NCBI GenBank assembly: GCA_951812805.1
Contig: CATOSZ010000003.1
Coordinates: 450,557 to 514,556 of the forward strand
Length of the DNA: 64,000 bases
Source: an uncultured Alphaproteobacteria bacterium
Lineage (GTDB): Bacteria; Pseudomonadota; Alphaproteobacteria; GCA-2731375
Direction: 5' to 3'
Shown: piece after piece, positions 6,612-15,941 of the stretch
How the letters are laid out: the number at the start of each line of letters is the position of its first letter
How positions within the stretch are numbered: the first letter of the stretch is position 1
Position numbers and translations under genes: made by a program
Notes under the pieces: generated by a model
What the model saw: only the letters and a program-made list of their open reading frames with translations
What the model was told of the DNA's origin: nothing
Database searches by the model: none

Positions 6612-8099
6612 ATGCACGATGCGACGACGGCGAGCGCGCTCGAGATCACGGGCGAAATCCGCGCCGGGCGGAGCAGCGCCGCGGCGGTGATGGCGGCGCA
6701 TCTGGCGCGGATCGCGGAATACAATCCCATCGTCAACGCCATCTGCACCGCCAATCCCGAGGCGATGGCCGAGGCGGAGGCGATCGACGCCCGCCTCGCC
6801 GCCGGAGAGGCGCCCCGCCCGCTCGAAGGGGTGCCCTTCATCGCCAAGGACAACCTCTGGACCAAAGGCCTGCTGACGACCTACGGCAGCCGGGTGATGG
6901 AGGACTTCATCCCCGACAGGGACTCGATCGCGGTCGAGCGGATGCGCGCCGCCGGGGCCGTGCTGATCGGCAAGTCCAACGTGCCCGAGTTCGCGCACGA
7001 CGTGAACAGCGCCAACTACCTCTTCGGCACCACGCGCAATCCCTGGTCGCTCAACCGCACGGCGGGCGGCTCCAGCGGCGGCAGCGGCGCGGGCCTAGCC
7101 GCCGGCTTCGCGCCGCTGGCGCTCGGCACCGACCTCGGCGGCTCGATCCGCGGGCCCTCGTCCTTCAACAACACGGTCGGCATCCGCCCCTCGCCCGGCC
7201 GCGTGCCGGCCTGGCCGACCGACCTCGCCTGGGGCGCCATGGTCTCCAGCGTCACCGGGCCGATGACCCGCTCCGTCGCCGACGCGGCGGCGATGATGGC
7301 CGTGCTCTCCGGCCCCGACGACCGCGATCCGGCGACCCTGCCCGACGATGCCATGGACTATCTCGCCGCGGCGACGGCGCCGCCGCCGATGGCCGGCAAG
7401 CGGATCGCCTTCTCCCCCGATATCAACGGCCTGGTGCCGGTCGACCCGGAGGTGGCGCGCATGGCCCGGGCCGCGGCGGACCGCTTCGCCGCGCTCGGCG
7501 CCGAGGTGGTCGAGGACTGCTTCGATGCTTCCGACCTGGTGGAGATCATCGCCGGCACCCGCTCCTACGCCATGGTCGCCCGCTACGCCGAGCGTTACGA
7601 GGCCTATAGCGAAAAGATGACCCCGCCCCTGCTGGCGCAGATCGAGGCCGGCATGCGCACCGACATCGCCGCCATGACCCGGGCGGAGCGGATGCGCGGC
7701 GACTACTGGCAGCGCGTCCGCGTCTTCCTGGAAACCTACGACTACATCGTCACCCCCACCGTGGGCGTGCCGGCCTTCCGCCTCGACGCGCCCCTGCCGA
7801 CGAAGATCGGCGAGCGGGAGGTGGCCCGCTACTACGATTCCTTCCTCACGACCTATTGCTTCTCCGTCACCGGCCTGCCGATCGTCGCCGTGCCCGCGGG
7901 CCTCAGCGCCGAGGGCCTGCCGGTCGGCATCCAGATCGTCGGCCGGCGCCTGCGCGACGACGAGGTGATCGCCGCCGCCGCTGCCTACGAGGGCGCGGCG
8001 GGGGAGCTGTTCCGCATGCCGGAGATCGACCTCTCCCAGGCGGTCGAACTGGGCGAGGCCTTCTCCTCCCCCGGCCTCGTGCTGAAGCGGCCGATGTGA
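6612..8099 (+). CDS. Amidase (amidase-signature family)
   Basis: Product of 495 residues with the Ser-cisSer-Lys triad of the amidase-signature family at K79 (FIAKDNLW), S154 (in GGSSGGSGAG) and S178 (in DLGGSIRGP). It hydrolyses a carboxamide to acid plus ammonia in the cytoplasm. It starts at ATG 6612 behind a GGAGGAAC ribosome site, divergent from the PuuE-like gene, and its stop overlaps the next start (TGATG). The neighbours suggest a ureide or purine-breakdown amide, but the family is broad and substrate prediction is weak. Confidence 0.88.
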   Translation: MHDATTASALEITGEIRAGRSSAAAVMAAHLARIAEYNPIVNAICTANPEAMAEAEAIDARLAAGEAPRPLEGVPFIAKDNLWTKGLLTTYGSRVMEDFIPDRDSIAVERMRAAGAVLIGKSNVPEFAHDVNSANYLFGTTRNPWSLNRTAGGSSGGSGAGLAAGFAPLALGTDLGGSIRGPSSFNNTVGIRPSPGRVPAWPTDLAWGAMVSSVTGPMTRSVADAAAMMAVLSGPDDRDPATLPDDAMDYLAAATAPPPMAGKRIAFSPDINGLVPVDPEVARMARAAADRFAALGAEVVEDCFDASDLVEIIAGTRSYAMVARYAERYEAYSEKMTPPLLAQIEAGMRTDIAAMTRAERMRGDYWQRVRVFLETYDYIVTPTVGVPAFRLDAPLPTKIGEREVARYYDSFLTTYCFSVTGLPIVAVPAGLSAEGLPVGIQIVGRRLRDDEVIAAAAAYEGAAGELFRMPEIDLSQAVELGEAFSSPGLVLKRPM

Positions 8100-8653
8100 T
8101 GGTGGTGCGCGAGATCACCCTGGCGCTGGAGCCGTTGAGCGAAGCCGCCTTCGCGCCCTTCGGCCACCTGGTCGGCGGACCGGACCGGCCGGCGGATTTC
8201 GAGGCGGAGCATCTCTGGAACTGGCGCGTGCCGTTCGAGGCGGACGGGGCCACCCAGGTGCTGCTGATCCGCTACAAGTTCGCGTCCCCGGCCTTCTCGG
8301 TGATGGAGCGCCATTTCCACGTCACCCAGGGTTTCATCGCGCTCGGCGACATGCCCTCTGCGATGGTCGTCGCCCCGCCGACGGACCCGGACGATCCGAG
8401 TGCGATCCCGCCGCCCGAAGCTCTCCGCGCATTCACTCTGACCGGCGAGGCCGGCGTTATCCTGCATCGCGGCACCTGGCATGCCTTGCAACGCTTTCCC
8501 CTCCGCCCGCCGCATGTCGACGTCGCCTTCCTGACCGACACGGCGACGCAAGAGGACATCGAGGAGAGCGGTACCGCCGGCACGCCGCCCCGGCGCACCC
8601 AGATGCACGACTACAAGGACGACGGCGTCGGCTTCCGCATCGGTGGCATTTAG
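8099..8653 (+). CDS. Ureidoglycolate lyase-like protein (AllA family)
   Basis: Product of 184 residues with a double-stranded beta-helix fold. FAPFGHLVG near the N-terminus, MERHFHVTQGFIAL in the middle and ILHRGTWHALQRFPL toward the end match the ureidoglycolate hydrolase/lyase (AllA) pattern. AllA releases urea and glyoxylate from ureidoglycolate, the last step of allantoin degradation. The ATG at 8099 shares a base with the amidase stop, so the pair is one transcription unit. The product glyoxylate could feed the aminotransferase and hydroxyacid-oxidase genes a few kilobases away. The specific substrate is inferred. Confidence 0.75.
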   Translation: MVVREITLALEPLSEAAFAPFGHLVGGPDRPADFEAEHLWNWRVPFEADGATQVLLIRYKFASPAFSVMERHFHVTQGFIALGDMPSAMVVAPPTDPDDPSAIPPPEALRAFTLTGEAGVILHRGTWHALQRFPLRPPHVDVAFLTDTATQEDIEESGTAGTPPRRTQMHDYKDDGVGFRIGGI

Positions 8654-8662
8654 CGACCCACC

Positions 8663-9568
8663 CTATCCATCCCGCTCGTCCGCGCGGAACTCGCGCGGCG
8701 ACAGCCGGGTCGCATCGGTGAAGGCGCGGGAAAAGGCGCTGCGGCTGCGAAATCCCGTCAGCTGGGCGATCCGCTTGATCGGAAGATCGGACTCGGCGAG
8801 GAGGGATGCGGCCATGCGAACCCGCAGGCGGCGCAGCAGGACCATGGGCCCGCGGCCGTAGGCATCGGTAAAGCGCCGGGCGAAGGTCGAACGGCTCATC
8901 CCCGCCATGGCGGCCAGGCTCTCGACGGTGTGGGCTTCCCCCGGGCGGTCGAGCATCGCCTCGAGCGCCTGCCACAGACTCGAATCGCCGAGCACCATCA
9001 TCCAGTCCATCGCCCCGTCGCCCGCCGCGATCCGGCTGCGCAGCAGATGGATCATGCATTCGAGCAGCAGCGCGCGAACCATCGCCTTGCTGCCCAGACC
9101 CGGCGCGGCGATTTCGGCGACGAGCCGATCCATCAATTGACGTTTCGCCGGATCGTCGGAGATCACGTCCGCGATCGGGTCGCGCGCCAAATTGATCAAG
9201 CTGTGGGCCCGGCGAAGCCCGATATCGATCTGGGTGCAGAGCGCCAGCAGCGTGCCCTCGTTGCGCCCCTCGCTTCCGACCAGATGATGCTGGAGGTTCA
9301 GTTCGGCGGGACGACATTCCGGCGTGGCCATGCTACCGCCGCCGTGACAACGCAACGCGTGACTGCGAAACGCCGGTACCAGAACCATCGAGCCGGCGCT
9401 GACCGGGATTGCGGGATGGTCGGCAATCGCCACTTCGCCATGGCCCGCGAGAATATAGTGCAGCATTACCTGGGATTGCCGGCCGAGACCGAGATCCGTG
9501 CGTCCCCTCAGTTCACAGATCGCGAACGGCTCGGCCTGGATTTCAATCCGGTCAAGAACATGATCCAC
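8663..9568 (-). CDS. AraC family transcriptional regulator
   Basis: Product of 301 residues: an N-terminal cupin (about residues 10-190) of the AraC-binding type, then two helix-turn-helix units, with MAGMSRSTFARRFTDAYGRG in the first and AQLTGFRSRSAFSRAFTDAT in the second. It starts at GTG 9568 and is divergent from the exported isochorismatase gene, so it may control that gene through the shared 131-base region, which has an AT-rich core at about 9592-9625. It is also convergent with the amidase operon. The effector is unknown. Confidence 0.88.
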   Translation of the reverse strand: MDHVLDRIEIQAEPFAICELRGRTDLGLGRQSQVMLHYILAGHGEVAIADHPAIPVSAGSMVLVPAFRSHALRCHGGGSMATPECRPAELNLQHHLVGSEGRNEGTLLALCTQIDIGLRRAHSLINLARDPIADVISDDPAKRQLMDRLVAEIAAPGLGSKAMVRALLLECMIHLLRSRIAAGDGAMDWMMVLGDSSLWQALEAMLDRPGEAHTVESLAAMAGMSRSTFARRFTDAYGRGPMVLLRRLRVRMAASLLAESDLPIKRIAQLTGFRSRSAFSRAFTDATRLSPREFRADERDG

Positions 9569-9699
9569 GATCTTGCTGCCACTTGGAGAATTAGGACAAA
9601 ATAATACATTTTGAGCTGAATTCGGTCAAGATCGGGACGGAAAGGCACATCCACCCCTCTAGTGTCAGGTGGGGCCATACACTCGGGGAGACAAGAAGA

Positions 9700-10527
9700 A
9701 TGTGCACGAATCACGACGACGGCCATGACGAGAAACTGGTCAGCCGGCGGACGGCGTTGCGCGGCGGCGTTGCGGCCGCAGCGGCGGCCACGGCCGTAGC
9801 GGCGGGCAGCACAGGCGCCATCGCGGCCGACGACCCCTATGCCGACCCGGCCAAGCCGGCCCTGCCGCCGAGCGACATGAAGCTCGATCCCGCCCGCGCC
9901 GCGCTGGTGGTGACGGACCCGCAGATCGACTTCCTCAGCCCCAAGGGCGTCACCTGGGGCGTCGTCGGCAAGTCGGTCGAGCGTAACAACACCGTCGAGA
10001 ACATCGAAAGCCTGTTCAAGGCGGCGAAGAAGCGCGGCATCACCGTCGCGGTGTCGCCGCACTATTACTATCCGACGGACCATGGCTGGCGCTTCGAGGG
10101 CGCGCTCGAGAAGCTGATGCACAAGATCGGCATGTTCGACCGCAAGGGCCCGCTGACGACCGAGGGTTTCGAGAGCTCGGGCGCCGACTTCATGCCGCAG
10201 TACAAGAAGTACATTCACGACGGCAAGACGATTCTCGCCTCGCCGCACAAGCTCTATGGCAACGAGTCGAACGACCTGTCGTTACAGCTGCGCAAGCATG
10301 GCGTCGACCAGCTCATCCTGGCCGGCATGTCCGCCAATCTCTGCACCGAATCCCATATGCGGGAAATGCTGGAGCAGGGCTTCGAGGTCGCGGTGATCAA
10401 GGACGCCACCGCGGCGGCGATGCTGCCGGAGGGTGATGGTTATCTGGCCGCGCTGACCAACTTCCGCTACATGGCGAACGCCGTCTGGACGACCGCCCAG
10501 GTCGTCGAGATGCTCGAGTCCGCCTGA
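9700..10527 (+). CDS. Tat-exported isochorismatase-family cysteine hydrolase
   Basis: Product of 275 residues. The N-terminus carries a twin-arginine signal (SRRTALRGG followed by an alanine-rich hydrophobic stretch ending near AIAADD), so the folded enzyme is probably exported to the periplasm. The mature part is an isochorismatase fold with the Asp-Lys-Cys triad: D73 in VVTDPQIDF, K184 in ASPHKLYG and C215 in ANLCTESH. Such enzymes hydrolyse amides or enol ethers (nicotinamide, N-carbamoyl compounds, biuret). The ATG at 9700 follows GGGGAGA. Most family members are cytoplasmic, so export is notable. The substrate is unknown. Confidence 0.85.
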   Translation: MCTNHDDGHDEKLVSRRTALRGGVAAAAAATAVAAGSTGAIAADDPYADPAKPALPPSDMKLDPARAALVVTDPQIDFLSPKGVTWGVVGKSVERNNTVENIESLFKAAKKRGITVAVSPHYYYPTDHGWRFEGALEKLMHKIGMFDRKGPLTTEGFESSGADFMPQYKKYIHDGKTILASPHKLYGNESNDLSLQLRKHGVDQLILAGMSANLCTESHMREMLEQGFEVAVIKDATAAAMLPEGDGYLAALTNFRYMANAVWTTAQVVEMLESA

Positions 10528-10533
10528 TGACGA

Positions 10534-10562
10534 GGCGCGCGGGGTCACCGATCCCGCGCGCC
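10534..10562. terminator. Hairpin terminator between convergent genes
   Basis: Stem GGCGCGCGGG at 10534-10543 pairs exactly with CCCGCGCGCC at 10553-10562, with a 9-base loop, followed on the plus strand by CTTTC. It lies between the isochorismatase stop (10527) and the convergent P450 stop (10579), so it may end transcription from both sides. Confidence 0.65.
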
Positions 10563-10578
10563 CTTTCATCGCCGTCGT

Positions 10579-11796
10579 TCAGCGGATCGCCACCGGCAGT
10601 TCCGTGATCTCACGGAAACGGAGGCGGTCAGCAATTTTAACCTCGCCGGCGAGGCGCGCCTCGGGAAAGCGTTGGAAGAATTTGGTGAAGGCAACGACGC
10701 CTTCCATGCGGGCGAGTGAATTGCCCGCGCAGATATGGACGCCGAGCCCGAAGGAGAGATGCCGGTTGGGACGGCGGGCCAGGTCGAACACCTCCGGGTC
10801 GGCGAACTGCGCCGGATCCCGGTTGGCCCCGCCCAGCATCAGATAGACGAAGGCACCCGCGGGCAACGGAACGCCCGAAAGCTCGGTGTCGACCGTCGCC
10901 CGGCGATTGTTGATCTGGATCGGCGGCTGATAGCGCAACACCTCCTCGACCAATAGCGTGACCAGGTCCGGCTCGGCGCGCAGGCGGGCGGCCTGGTCGG
11001 GTCGGCGCAGCAACTCGTTCACGCCGTGGCTCAGCATGTTGGTCGAGGTCTCGTGGCCGGCGTTCAGCATGAAGATGCACTGGTGCAGCAGCTCGATCTC
11101 GGACAGCCGCTCGCCGTCCTCCTCCGCCGCGATCAGCGCACTCAATACCTCGCCGGAGCGACCGTCCGTCGGGTTCGCCCGCCGGTGCACGACCAGCGCA
11201 CGGAGATAGGTCTTGAAATCGTCCACCGCCCGATTGCCGGCGGCCAGCGGCCCTTCCCCCGTCACCGGCTCCAACGCGCCGAGGATGGCGGCCGCCCAGT
11301 CGCGGATCAGCAGGCGGTCCTCCGCCGGCACGCCCAGCATGTCGGAGATCACCTCGACCGGCAGGCGGAAGGTGAAGGCGGAGACGAGATCCAGCTCGCC
11401 GGCCTCCTCCAGGTCGTCGAGATAGCCGTCGACCAGGGCCTCGATCCGCGACTCCATCACCGCCAGGGCCTTGCGGGTGAAGGCGGCCTGGAACAGCTTG
11501 CGGATCCGGGTGTGATCCGGTGGATCGCGAAACACCAGGCTGGTCGTGTGATGCTCGAAGAGCGGCGAGTCGGTGCCGAACTTGGGCCCGAAATCCAGTT
11601 TCTTGTCCGACGTCCAGGTCTCCGTGTCACGGTAGACCCGGACCATGTCGTCGTAGCCGGTCAGCATCCAACTGCCGTCCGAAAGGGGATGCACCGGGCT
11701 CGCGGCCCGAAGTGCCGCGAAATAACGATAGGGATCGGCGATGAAATCGCCCGGCTGGTCCAGCAGGTCGAAGCCCGCGACGTCGATCTCAGCCAT
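10579..11796 (-). CDS. Cytochrome P450
   Basis: Product of 405 residues, a soluble class I bacterial P450. The oxygen-activating I-helix reads AGHETSTN with E249 and T250, the K-helix ExxR is EVLR, and the haem loop FGLGVHICAG holds the ligand C356. The ATG at 11796 overlaps the upstream FAD/Fe-S gene by 8 bases, so the two are one transcript. No ferredoxin or ferredoxin reductase is adjacent, so the redox partner must be elsewhere, unless the Fe-S flavoprotein contributes electrons. The substrate is unknown; the CYP family cannot be assigned by eye. Confidence 0.93.
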   Translation of the reverse strand: MAEIDVAGFDLLDQPGDFIADPYRYFAALRAASPVHPLSDGSWMLTGYDDMVRVYRDTETWTSDKKLDFGPKFGTDSPLFEHHTTSLVFRDPPDHTRIRKLFQAAFTRKALAVMESRIEALVDGYLDDLEEAGELDLVSAFTFRLPVEVISDMLGVPAEDRLLIRDWAAAILGALEPVTGEGPLAAGNRAVDDFKTYLRALVVHRRANPTDGRSGEVLSALIAAEEDGERLSEIELLHQCIFMLNAGHETSTNMLSHGVNELLRRPDQAARLRAEPDLVTLLVEEVLRYQPPIQINNRRATVDTELSGVPLPAGAFVYLMLGGANRDPAQFADPEVFDLARRPNRHLSFGLGVHICAGNSLARMEGVVAFTKFFQRFPEARLAGEVKIADRLRFREITELPVAIR

Positions 11797-14680
11797 CGAG
11801 CGCCTCCGCCAGAATTTCGGCCACATGGCGCGCCCGGCGCCCGGTGCCGTCCTGGATCTGATGCCGGCAGCTGGTGCCCGACGCGACGATCAGGCTGTCG
11901 TCGCCGGCCGCGCGCACGGCGGGCAGCAGGCTCGCCTCGCCCATCGCCATGGAAACCTCGTAGTTCTCGGCTTCATAGCCGAAGGCGCCGGCCATGCCGC
12001 AGCAGCTCGACGCCACCGCCTCGACCTCCAGCTCCGGCACCAAGGCCAGGGCTTGCTGCACCGCGCCGAAGGCGCCGAAGGCCTTCTGGTGACAGTGCCC
12101 GTGCAGCAGGGCATGGCGCGCGGGCAACGGCTTCAGCGGCGGCCCCTCGCCGCGCGCCGCGGCCTCGGCCACGTACTCCTCGAACAGCTGCGCGTGGGCG
12201 GCCAGCGCCTCGCTTTCCGCGCCCGGCAACAGCGCGGTGAACTCGTCGCGCAACGTCAGCAGGCACGACGGCTCCAACCCGACGATGGCGATGCCCGCCT
12301 CGACATAGGGGCCAAGCGCCGCAAGCGTCCGCGCCGCCTCGGCCCGCGCCTCTTCGACCATCCCGGCGGCGAGCCAGGTTCGCCCGCAACAGAGCGGCCG
12401 GCCCCCCGCCGTCGGCTGGGCCACCGCCACCCGGCGACCACCGGCGGCGAGTACCCGCCTGGCCGCGTCGACGATGTCGGGATCGAAGTTGCGGTTGAAG
12501 GTATCGACCAGCAGCAGAACATCCGTCTCGCCCGGGGCGAGACGTGTCGTATCGGTGAAGGAATCGCGGCGCCATTCCGGCAAGCTGCGGTGCGCGGAAA
12601 TGCCGAGCACCCGTTCGCCGAGCCGGGCGAGCCAGGGCAGCCGATTGCGCAGATTGGCGAGCGGGGCGAACCGGCTCGCCCACGGCGCCAGGCGCGGCAG
12701 GGCCGCGACCAGCCGTTCGCGCGGGCGCAGGCCATGGCGCTGCTGGCGGTGATGGAGGTATTCGATCTTCATGCGCGCCATGTCGACGCCGGTCGGACAT
12801 TCCCGCTTGCAGCCCTTGCAGCCGACGCAAAGCGCCATAGTCCCCGCCATCGCATCCGAGCTGAAGGCGTCGGGGCCGAGCTGCCCGCTGATCGCCAGCC
12901 GCAGGGTGTTGGCGCGACCCCGGGTCAGGTCCTTCTCGTCCCGGGTCGCGCGGTAGGACGGGCACATGACGCCGCCCAAATCCAGCTTGCGGCAAGCGCC
13001 GTTGTTGTTGCACATCTCGACCGCGCCGGCGAAGCCGCCCCAGGGCGACCAGTCCAGTGCCTCCGTACCGATATCGGCCCGGTAACCGGGCTTGAAGCGC
13101 AGCAGCGAGCGGTCGTCCATCCGGGGCGGGCGGACGATGCGCCCCGGGTTCATCAGGCCGCCTGGATCGAAGCGGTCCTTGACCGCTTCGAAGGCGCCCG
13201 CGATTTCCGCGCCGAACATCACCTCGTGGAATTCGGAACGGACGATGCCGTCGCCATGCTCACCGGAGTGCGAGCCCTTGTAGTCCCGCACCATGGCGAA
13301 GGCCTCCTCCGCCACCGCGCGCATGGTGGCGACGTCGGCGCCGTCCTTCATGTTCAGCACCGGGCGGACATGCAGGGTGCCGACGGAGGCGTGCGCGTAC
13401 CAGGTGCCCTTGGTGCCGTGCTTCTCGAAGACGTTGGTCAGGCGGTCGGTATACTCCGCCAGGTCCTCCAGCGGCACGGCGCAATCCTCGATGAAGGAGA
13501 CCGGCTTTCCGTCGCCCTTCATCGACATCATGATGTTGAGGCCCTGCTTGCGAACCTCCCAGACCTCGCGCTGGAAAGCCGGGTCGGGGATCGCGAGCAT
13601 GCCGCCCGGGAAGCCGAGGTCGCCCATCAGCTCGTCCAGGCGGGCGAGATCGCGGTGCTGTTTCGCTGCGTCCTCGCCGGCGAACTCGACCAGCAGGATC
13701 GATTCCGGTTCGCCCTGGACGAAGCGGTCGACGGTGGCGCGGAAGGCCGGGATGTCGCGGGCAAGGTCGATCATGGTGCGGTCGACCAGCTCGACCGCGG
13801 CCGGGCCCAGCTCGACGATGTGGCGGGTCGCGTCCATCGCCTTGTAGAAGCTCGGGAAGTGGCAGACGCCGAGGGTCTTGTGCGGCGGGATCGGCGCCAG
13901 CGCCAGCTCGATCTCCGTCGAAAAGGCGAGCGTGCCCTCCGAGCCGACCAGCATGTGGGCCATGTTGTGGCCCTCGTCCGCCAGCATGTCGAGGTTGTAG
14001 CCGCCGACCCGGCGCAGCAGCTTCGGCCAGCGCGCCGCCATCTCCCCATCGACGCGGCCGCGGATCTCGCGCAGGCCGCGCACCAGGTCGCGATATTCTG
14101 GCCGGTTGTCGAGGGCGGAGAGGTCGCCCGGCACCGGGCCGAAGTGGCAGCGGGTGCCGGACGGCAGTATCGCATCGATGGCGCGCACGTTGTGCACCAT
14201 GTTGCCGTAGTGGATCGAACGGGCGCCACAGGAATTGTTGCCGGCCATGCCGCCGATGGTCGCGCGGCTGGAGGTTGAGACGTCGACCGGGAAGAACAGG
14301 CCGTGGCCGCGCAACTCGGCGTTCAGCCGGTCGAGCACGATGCCCGGCTGCACCCGGGCCGTCCGGGCCTCGACGTCGACGCCAACGAGGCCGTCCATGT
14401 GCCGGGCGACGTCGATCACCAGGGCCCGGTTCACGGTCTGGCCGCACTGCGAGGTGCCGCCGCCGCGCGGCAGCACCGGCACGCCGGCCTCGGCCGCGAT
14501 TTCCATGGCGGCGGCGACGTCGCGGTCGTGGCGCGCGATCACCACGCCGATCGGGTCCATCTGGTAGATTGAGGCGTCGGTCGCGTAGCGGCCACGGGAA
14601 AAGGCGTCGAACAGCACCTCGCCCTCGACCTCGGCGGCCAGCCGCCTGGCGAGATCGCCGTCCACCGCCGCTTCGCCCAT
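11789..14680 (-). CDS. FAD-linked oxidase / Fe-S fusion (GlcD-GlcF type D-2-hydroxyacid dehydrogenase)
   Basis: Product of 963 residues combining two subunits in one chain. Residues 1-500 are a VAO/PCMH flavin domain with LPRGGGTSQCGQ and IGGMAGNNSCGARSIHYG binding FAD. Around 617-628 a ferredoxin-type motif CVGCKGCKRECP binds a 4Fe-4S cluster, and the C-terminus has two CCG cysteine-rich domains (LCCGRTW near 763, SSCCGMAG near 890). Such fusions oxidise D-lactate, glycolate or D-2-hydroxyglutarate and pass electrons to quinone. It is the first gene of an operon with the P450, divergent from the serine-glyoxylate-type aminotransferase, which favours a glyoxylate-linked role. The start is ATG 14680; a longer frame is possible. 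Confidence 0.88.
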   Translation of the reverse strand: MGEAAVDGDLARRLAAEVEGEVLFDAFSRGRYATDASIYQMDPIGVVIARHDRDVAAAMEIAAEAGVPVLPRGGGTSQCGQTVNRALVIDVARHMDGLVGVDVEARTARVQPGIVLDRLNAELRGHGLFFPVDVSTSSRATIGGMAGNNSCGARSIHYGNMVHNVRAIDAILPSGTRCHFGPVPGDLSALDNRPEYRDLVRGLREIRGRVDGEMAARWPKLLRRVGGYNLDMLADEGHNMAHMLVGSEGTLAFSTEIELALAPIPPHKTLGVCHFPSFYKAMDATRHIVELGPAAVELVDRTMIDLARDIPAFRATVDRFVQGEPESILLVEFAGEDAAKQHRDLARLDELMGDLGFPGGMLAIPDPAFQREVWEVRKQGLNIMMSMKGDGKPVSFIEDCAVPLEDLAEYTDRLTNVFEKHGTKGTWYAHASVGTLHVRPVLNMKDGADVATMRAVAEEAFAMVRDYKGSHSGEHGDGIVRSEFHEVMFGAEIAGAFEAVKDRFDPGGLMNPGRIVRPPRMDDRSLLRFKPGYRADIGTEALDWSPWGGFAGAVEMCNNNGACRKLDLGGVMCPSYRATRDEKDLTRGRANTLRLAISGQLGPDAFSSDAMAGTMALCVGCKGCKRECPTGVDMARMKIEYLHHRQQRHGLRPRERLVAALPRLAPWASRFAPLANLRNRLPWLARLGERVLGISAHRSLPEWRRDSFTDTTRLAPGETDVLLLVDTFNRNFDPDIVDAARRVLAAGGRRVAVAQPTAGGRPLCCGRTWLAAGMVEEARAEAARTLAALGPYVEAGIAIVGLEPSCLLTLRDEFTALLPGAESEALAAHAQLFEEYVAEAAARGEGPPLKPLPARHALLHGHCHQKAFGAFGAVQQALALVPELEVEAVASSCCGMAGAFGYEAENYEVSMAMGEASLLPAVRAAGDDSLIVASGTSCRHQIQDGTGRRARHVAEILAEALDG

Positions 14681-14769
14681 GGCCGTCCGTCCCTGTTTGC
14701 TTTTCCCCGCCGACGCTTTATGGCACAAACCCCTACCTTCCGACAGGCACGCGACGAAGAGGCCCCGAC

Positions 14770-15930
14770 ATGGCGAGCGGACGACATTTCCTGCAAATCC
14801 CCGGCCCGACCAACGTGCCGGATCGCATCCTGCGCGCCATCGACGCGCCGACCATCGATCATCGCGGACCCGCCTTCCGCGACCTCGCCGGCGCGGTGCT
14901 GGAGGGCAGCAAGGCGATCTTCCAGACCAGCGGCCCGGTGGTGATCTTTCCCGCCTCCGGCACCGGCGCCTGGGAAGCCGCCCTGGTCAACACCCTTTCG
15001 GCCGGCGACCGGGTGGTGATGTTCGAAACCGGACATTTCGCGACGCTCTGGCGTGACCTCGCCGAACGCCTCGGCCTGGCGCCTGAGTTCATCGAAGACG
15101 ACTGGCGCGGCCCGGTCGATGCCGGCGCGATTGAAGCCCGCCTCGCCGAGGACCGGGCCCACGAGATCAAAGCGGTCTGCGTCGTCCACAACGAGACCTC
15201 GACCGGTGTCGCCAGCGACATCGCCGCGGTGCGCCGGGCGATCGACGCGGCCGGCCATCCCGCGTTGTTGATGGTCGACACCATCTCGTCGCTCGGCTCC
15301 ATCGACTACCGGCACGAGGAATGGGGCGTGGACGTCACCGTCGGCGGCAGCCAGAAGGGCCTGATGCTGCCCCCCGGCCTCAGCTTCAACGCGGTGAGCG
15401 AGAAGGCCCTGCGCGCCTCCGAGACGTCCGGCCTGCCGTGCGCCTACTGGGATTGGCGCGGCATGCTGGGGGCAAACGCGCAGAACATGTTCCCCTACAC
15501 GCCGGCGACCAACCTGCTGTTCGGCCTGCGCGAGGCGATCGAGATGCTGCAGGAAGAAGGCCTGGCGAACGTCTTCGCCCGCCACGACCGGCACGCGGCG
15601 GCGACCCGCGCGGCGGTGCAGGCCTGGGGCCTCGAAGTGCTGTGCCGTGAGCCAACGGCCTATTCCTCCTCCCTCACCGCCGTGCTGCTGCCCGACGGCC
15701 ACGACGCCGACGCCTTCCGCGCCGCGACGCTCGAACGCTTCGACATGTCGCTCGGCAACGGGCTCGGCCGGCTCGCCGGCAAGGTCTTCCGCATCGGACA
15801 CTTGGGCGATTTCAACGACCTGATGCTGATGGGCACGCTGGCCGGCGTGGAAATGGGCCTCGGCCTCGCCGGCGTTCCCCGCCAGTCCGGCGGCGTCGCC
15901 CGCGCCATGGACGTGCTGACGGCGGATTAG
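14770..15930 (+). CDS. Serine-glyoxylate-type aminotransferase (class V)
   Basis: Product of 386 residues. The opening FLQIPGPTNVPDRIL and the PLP-lysine segment VGGSQKGLMLPPGL are characteristic of the serine-glyoxylate / alanine-glyoxylate group of class V aminotransferases. It would convert glyoxylate plus serine to glycine plus hydroxypyruvate in the cytoplasm. GNGLGRLAGKVFRIGHLGD near the C-terminus is the usual closing segment. The ATG at 14770 has AAGAGG upstream. It is divergent from the hydroxyacid oxidoreductase fusion, so glycolate oxidation and glyoxylate amination may be linked here. Confidence 0.9.
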   Translation: MASGRHFLQIPGPTNVPDRILRAIDAPTIDHRGPAFRDLAGAVLEGSKAIFQTSGPVVIFPASGTGAWEAALVNTLSAGDRVVMFETGHFATLWRDLAERLGLAPEFIEDDWRGPVDAGAIEARLAEDRAHEIKAVCVVHNETSTGVASDIAAVRRAIDAAGHPALLMVDTISSLGSIDYRHEEWGVDVTVGGSQKGLMLPPGLSFNAVSEKALRASETSGLPCAYWDWRGMLGANAQNMFPYTPATNLLFGLREAIEMLQEEGLANVFARHDRHAAATRAAVQAWGLEVLCREPTAYSSSLTAVLLPDGHDADAFRAATLERFDMSLGNGLGRLAGKVFRIGHLGDFNDLMLMGTLAGVEMGLGLAGVPRQSGGVARAMDVLTAD

Positions 15931-15941
15931 ACGCTCGCCGT

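Noticed and set aside
11741..14278. Very long open frame on the plus strand over the FAD/Fe-S fusion gene
   Set aside because: It is antisense to a clearly recognisable gene, with an Arg/Gly/Ala/His-rich composition typical of GC-rich shadow frames, and no ribosome site or family resemblance.
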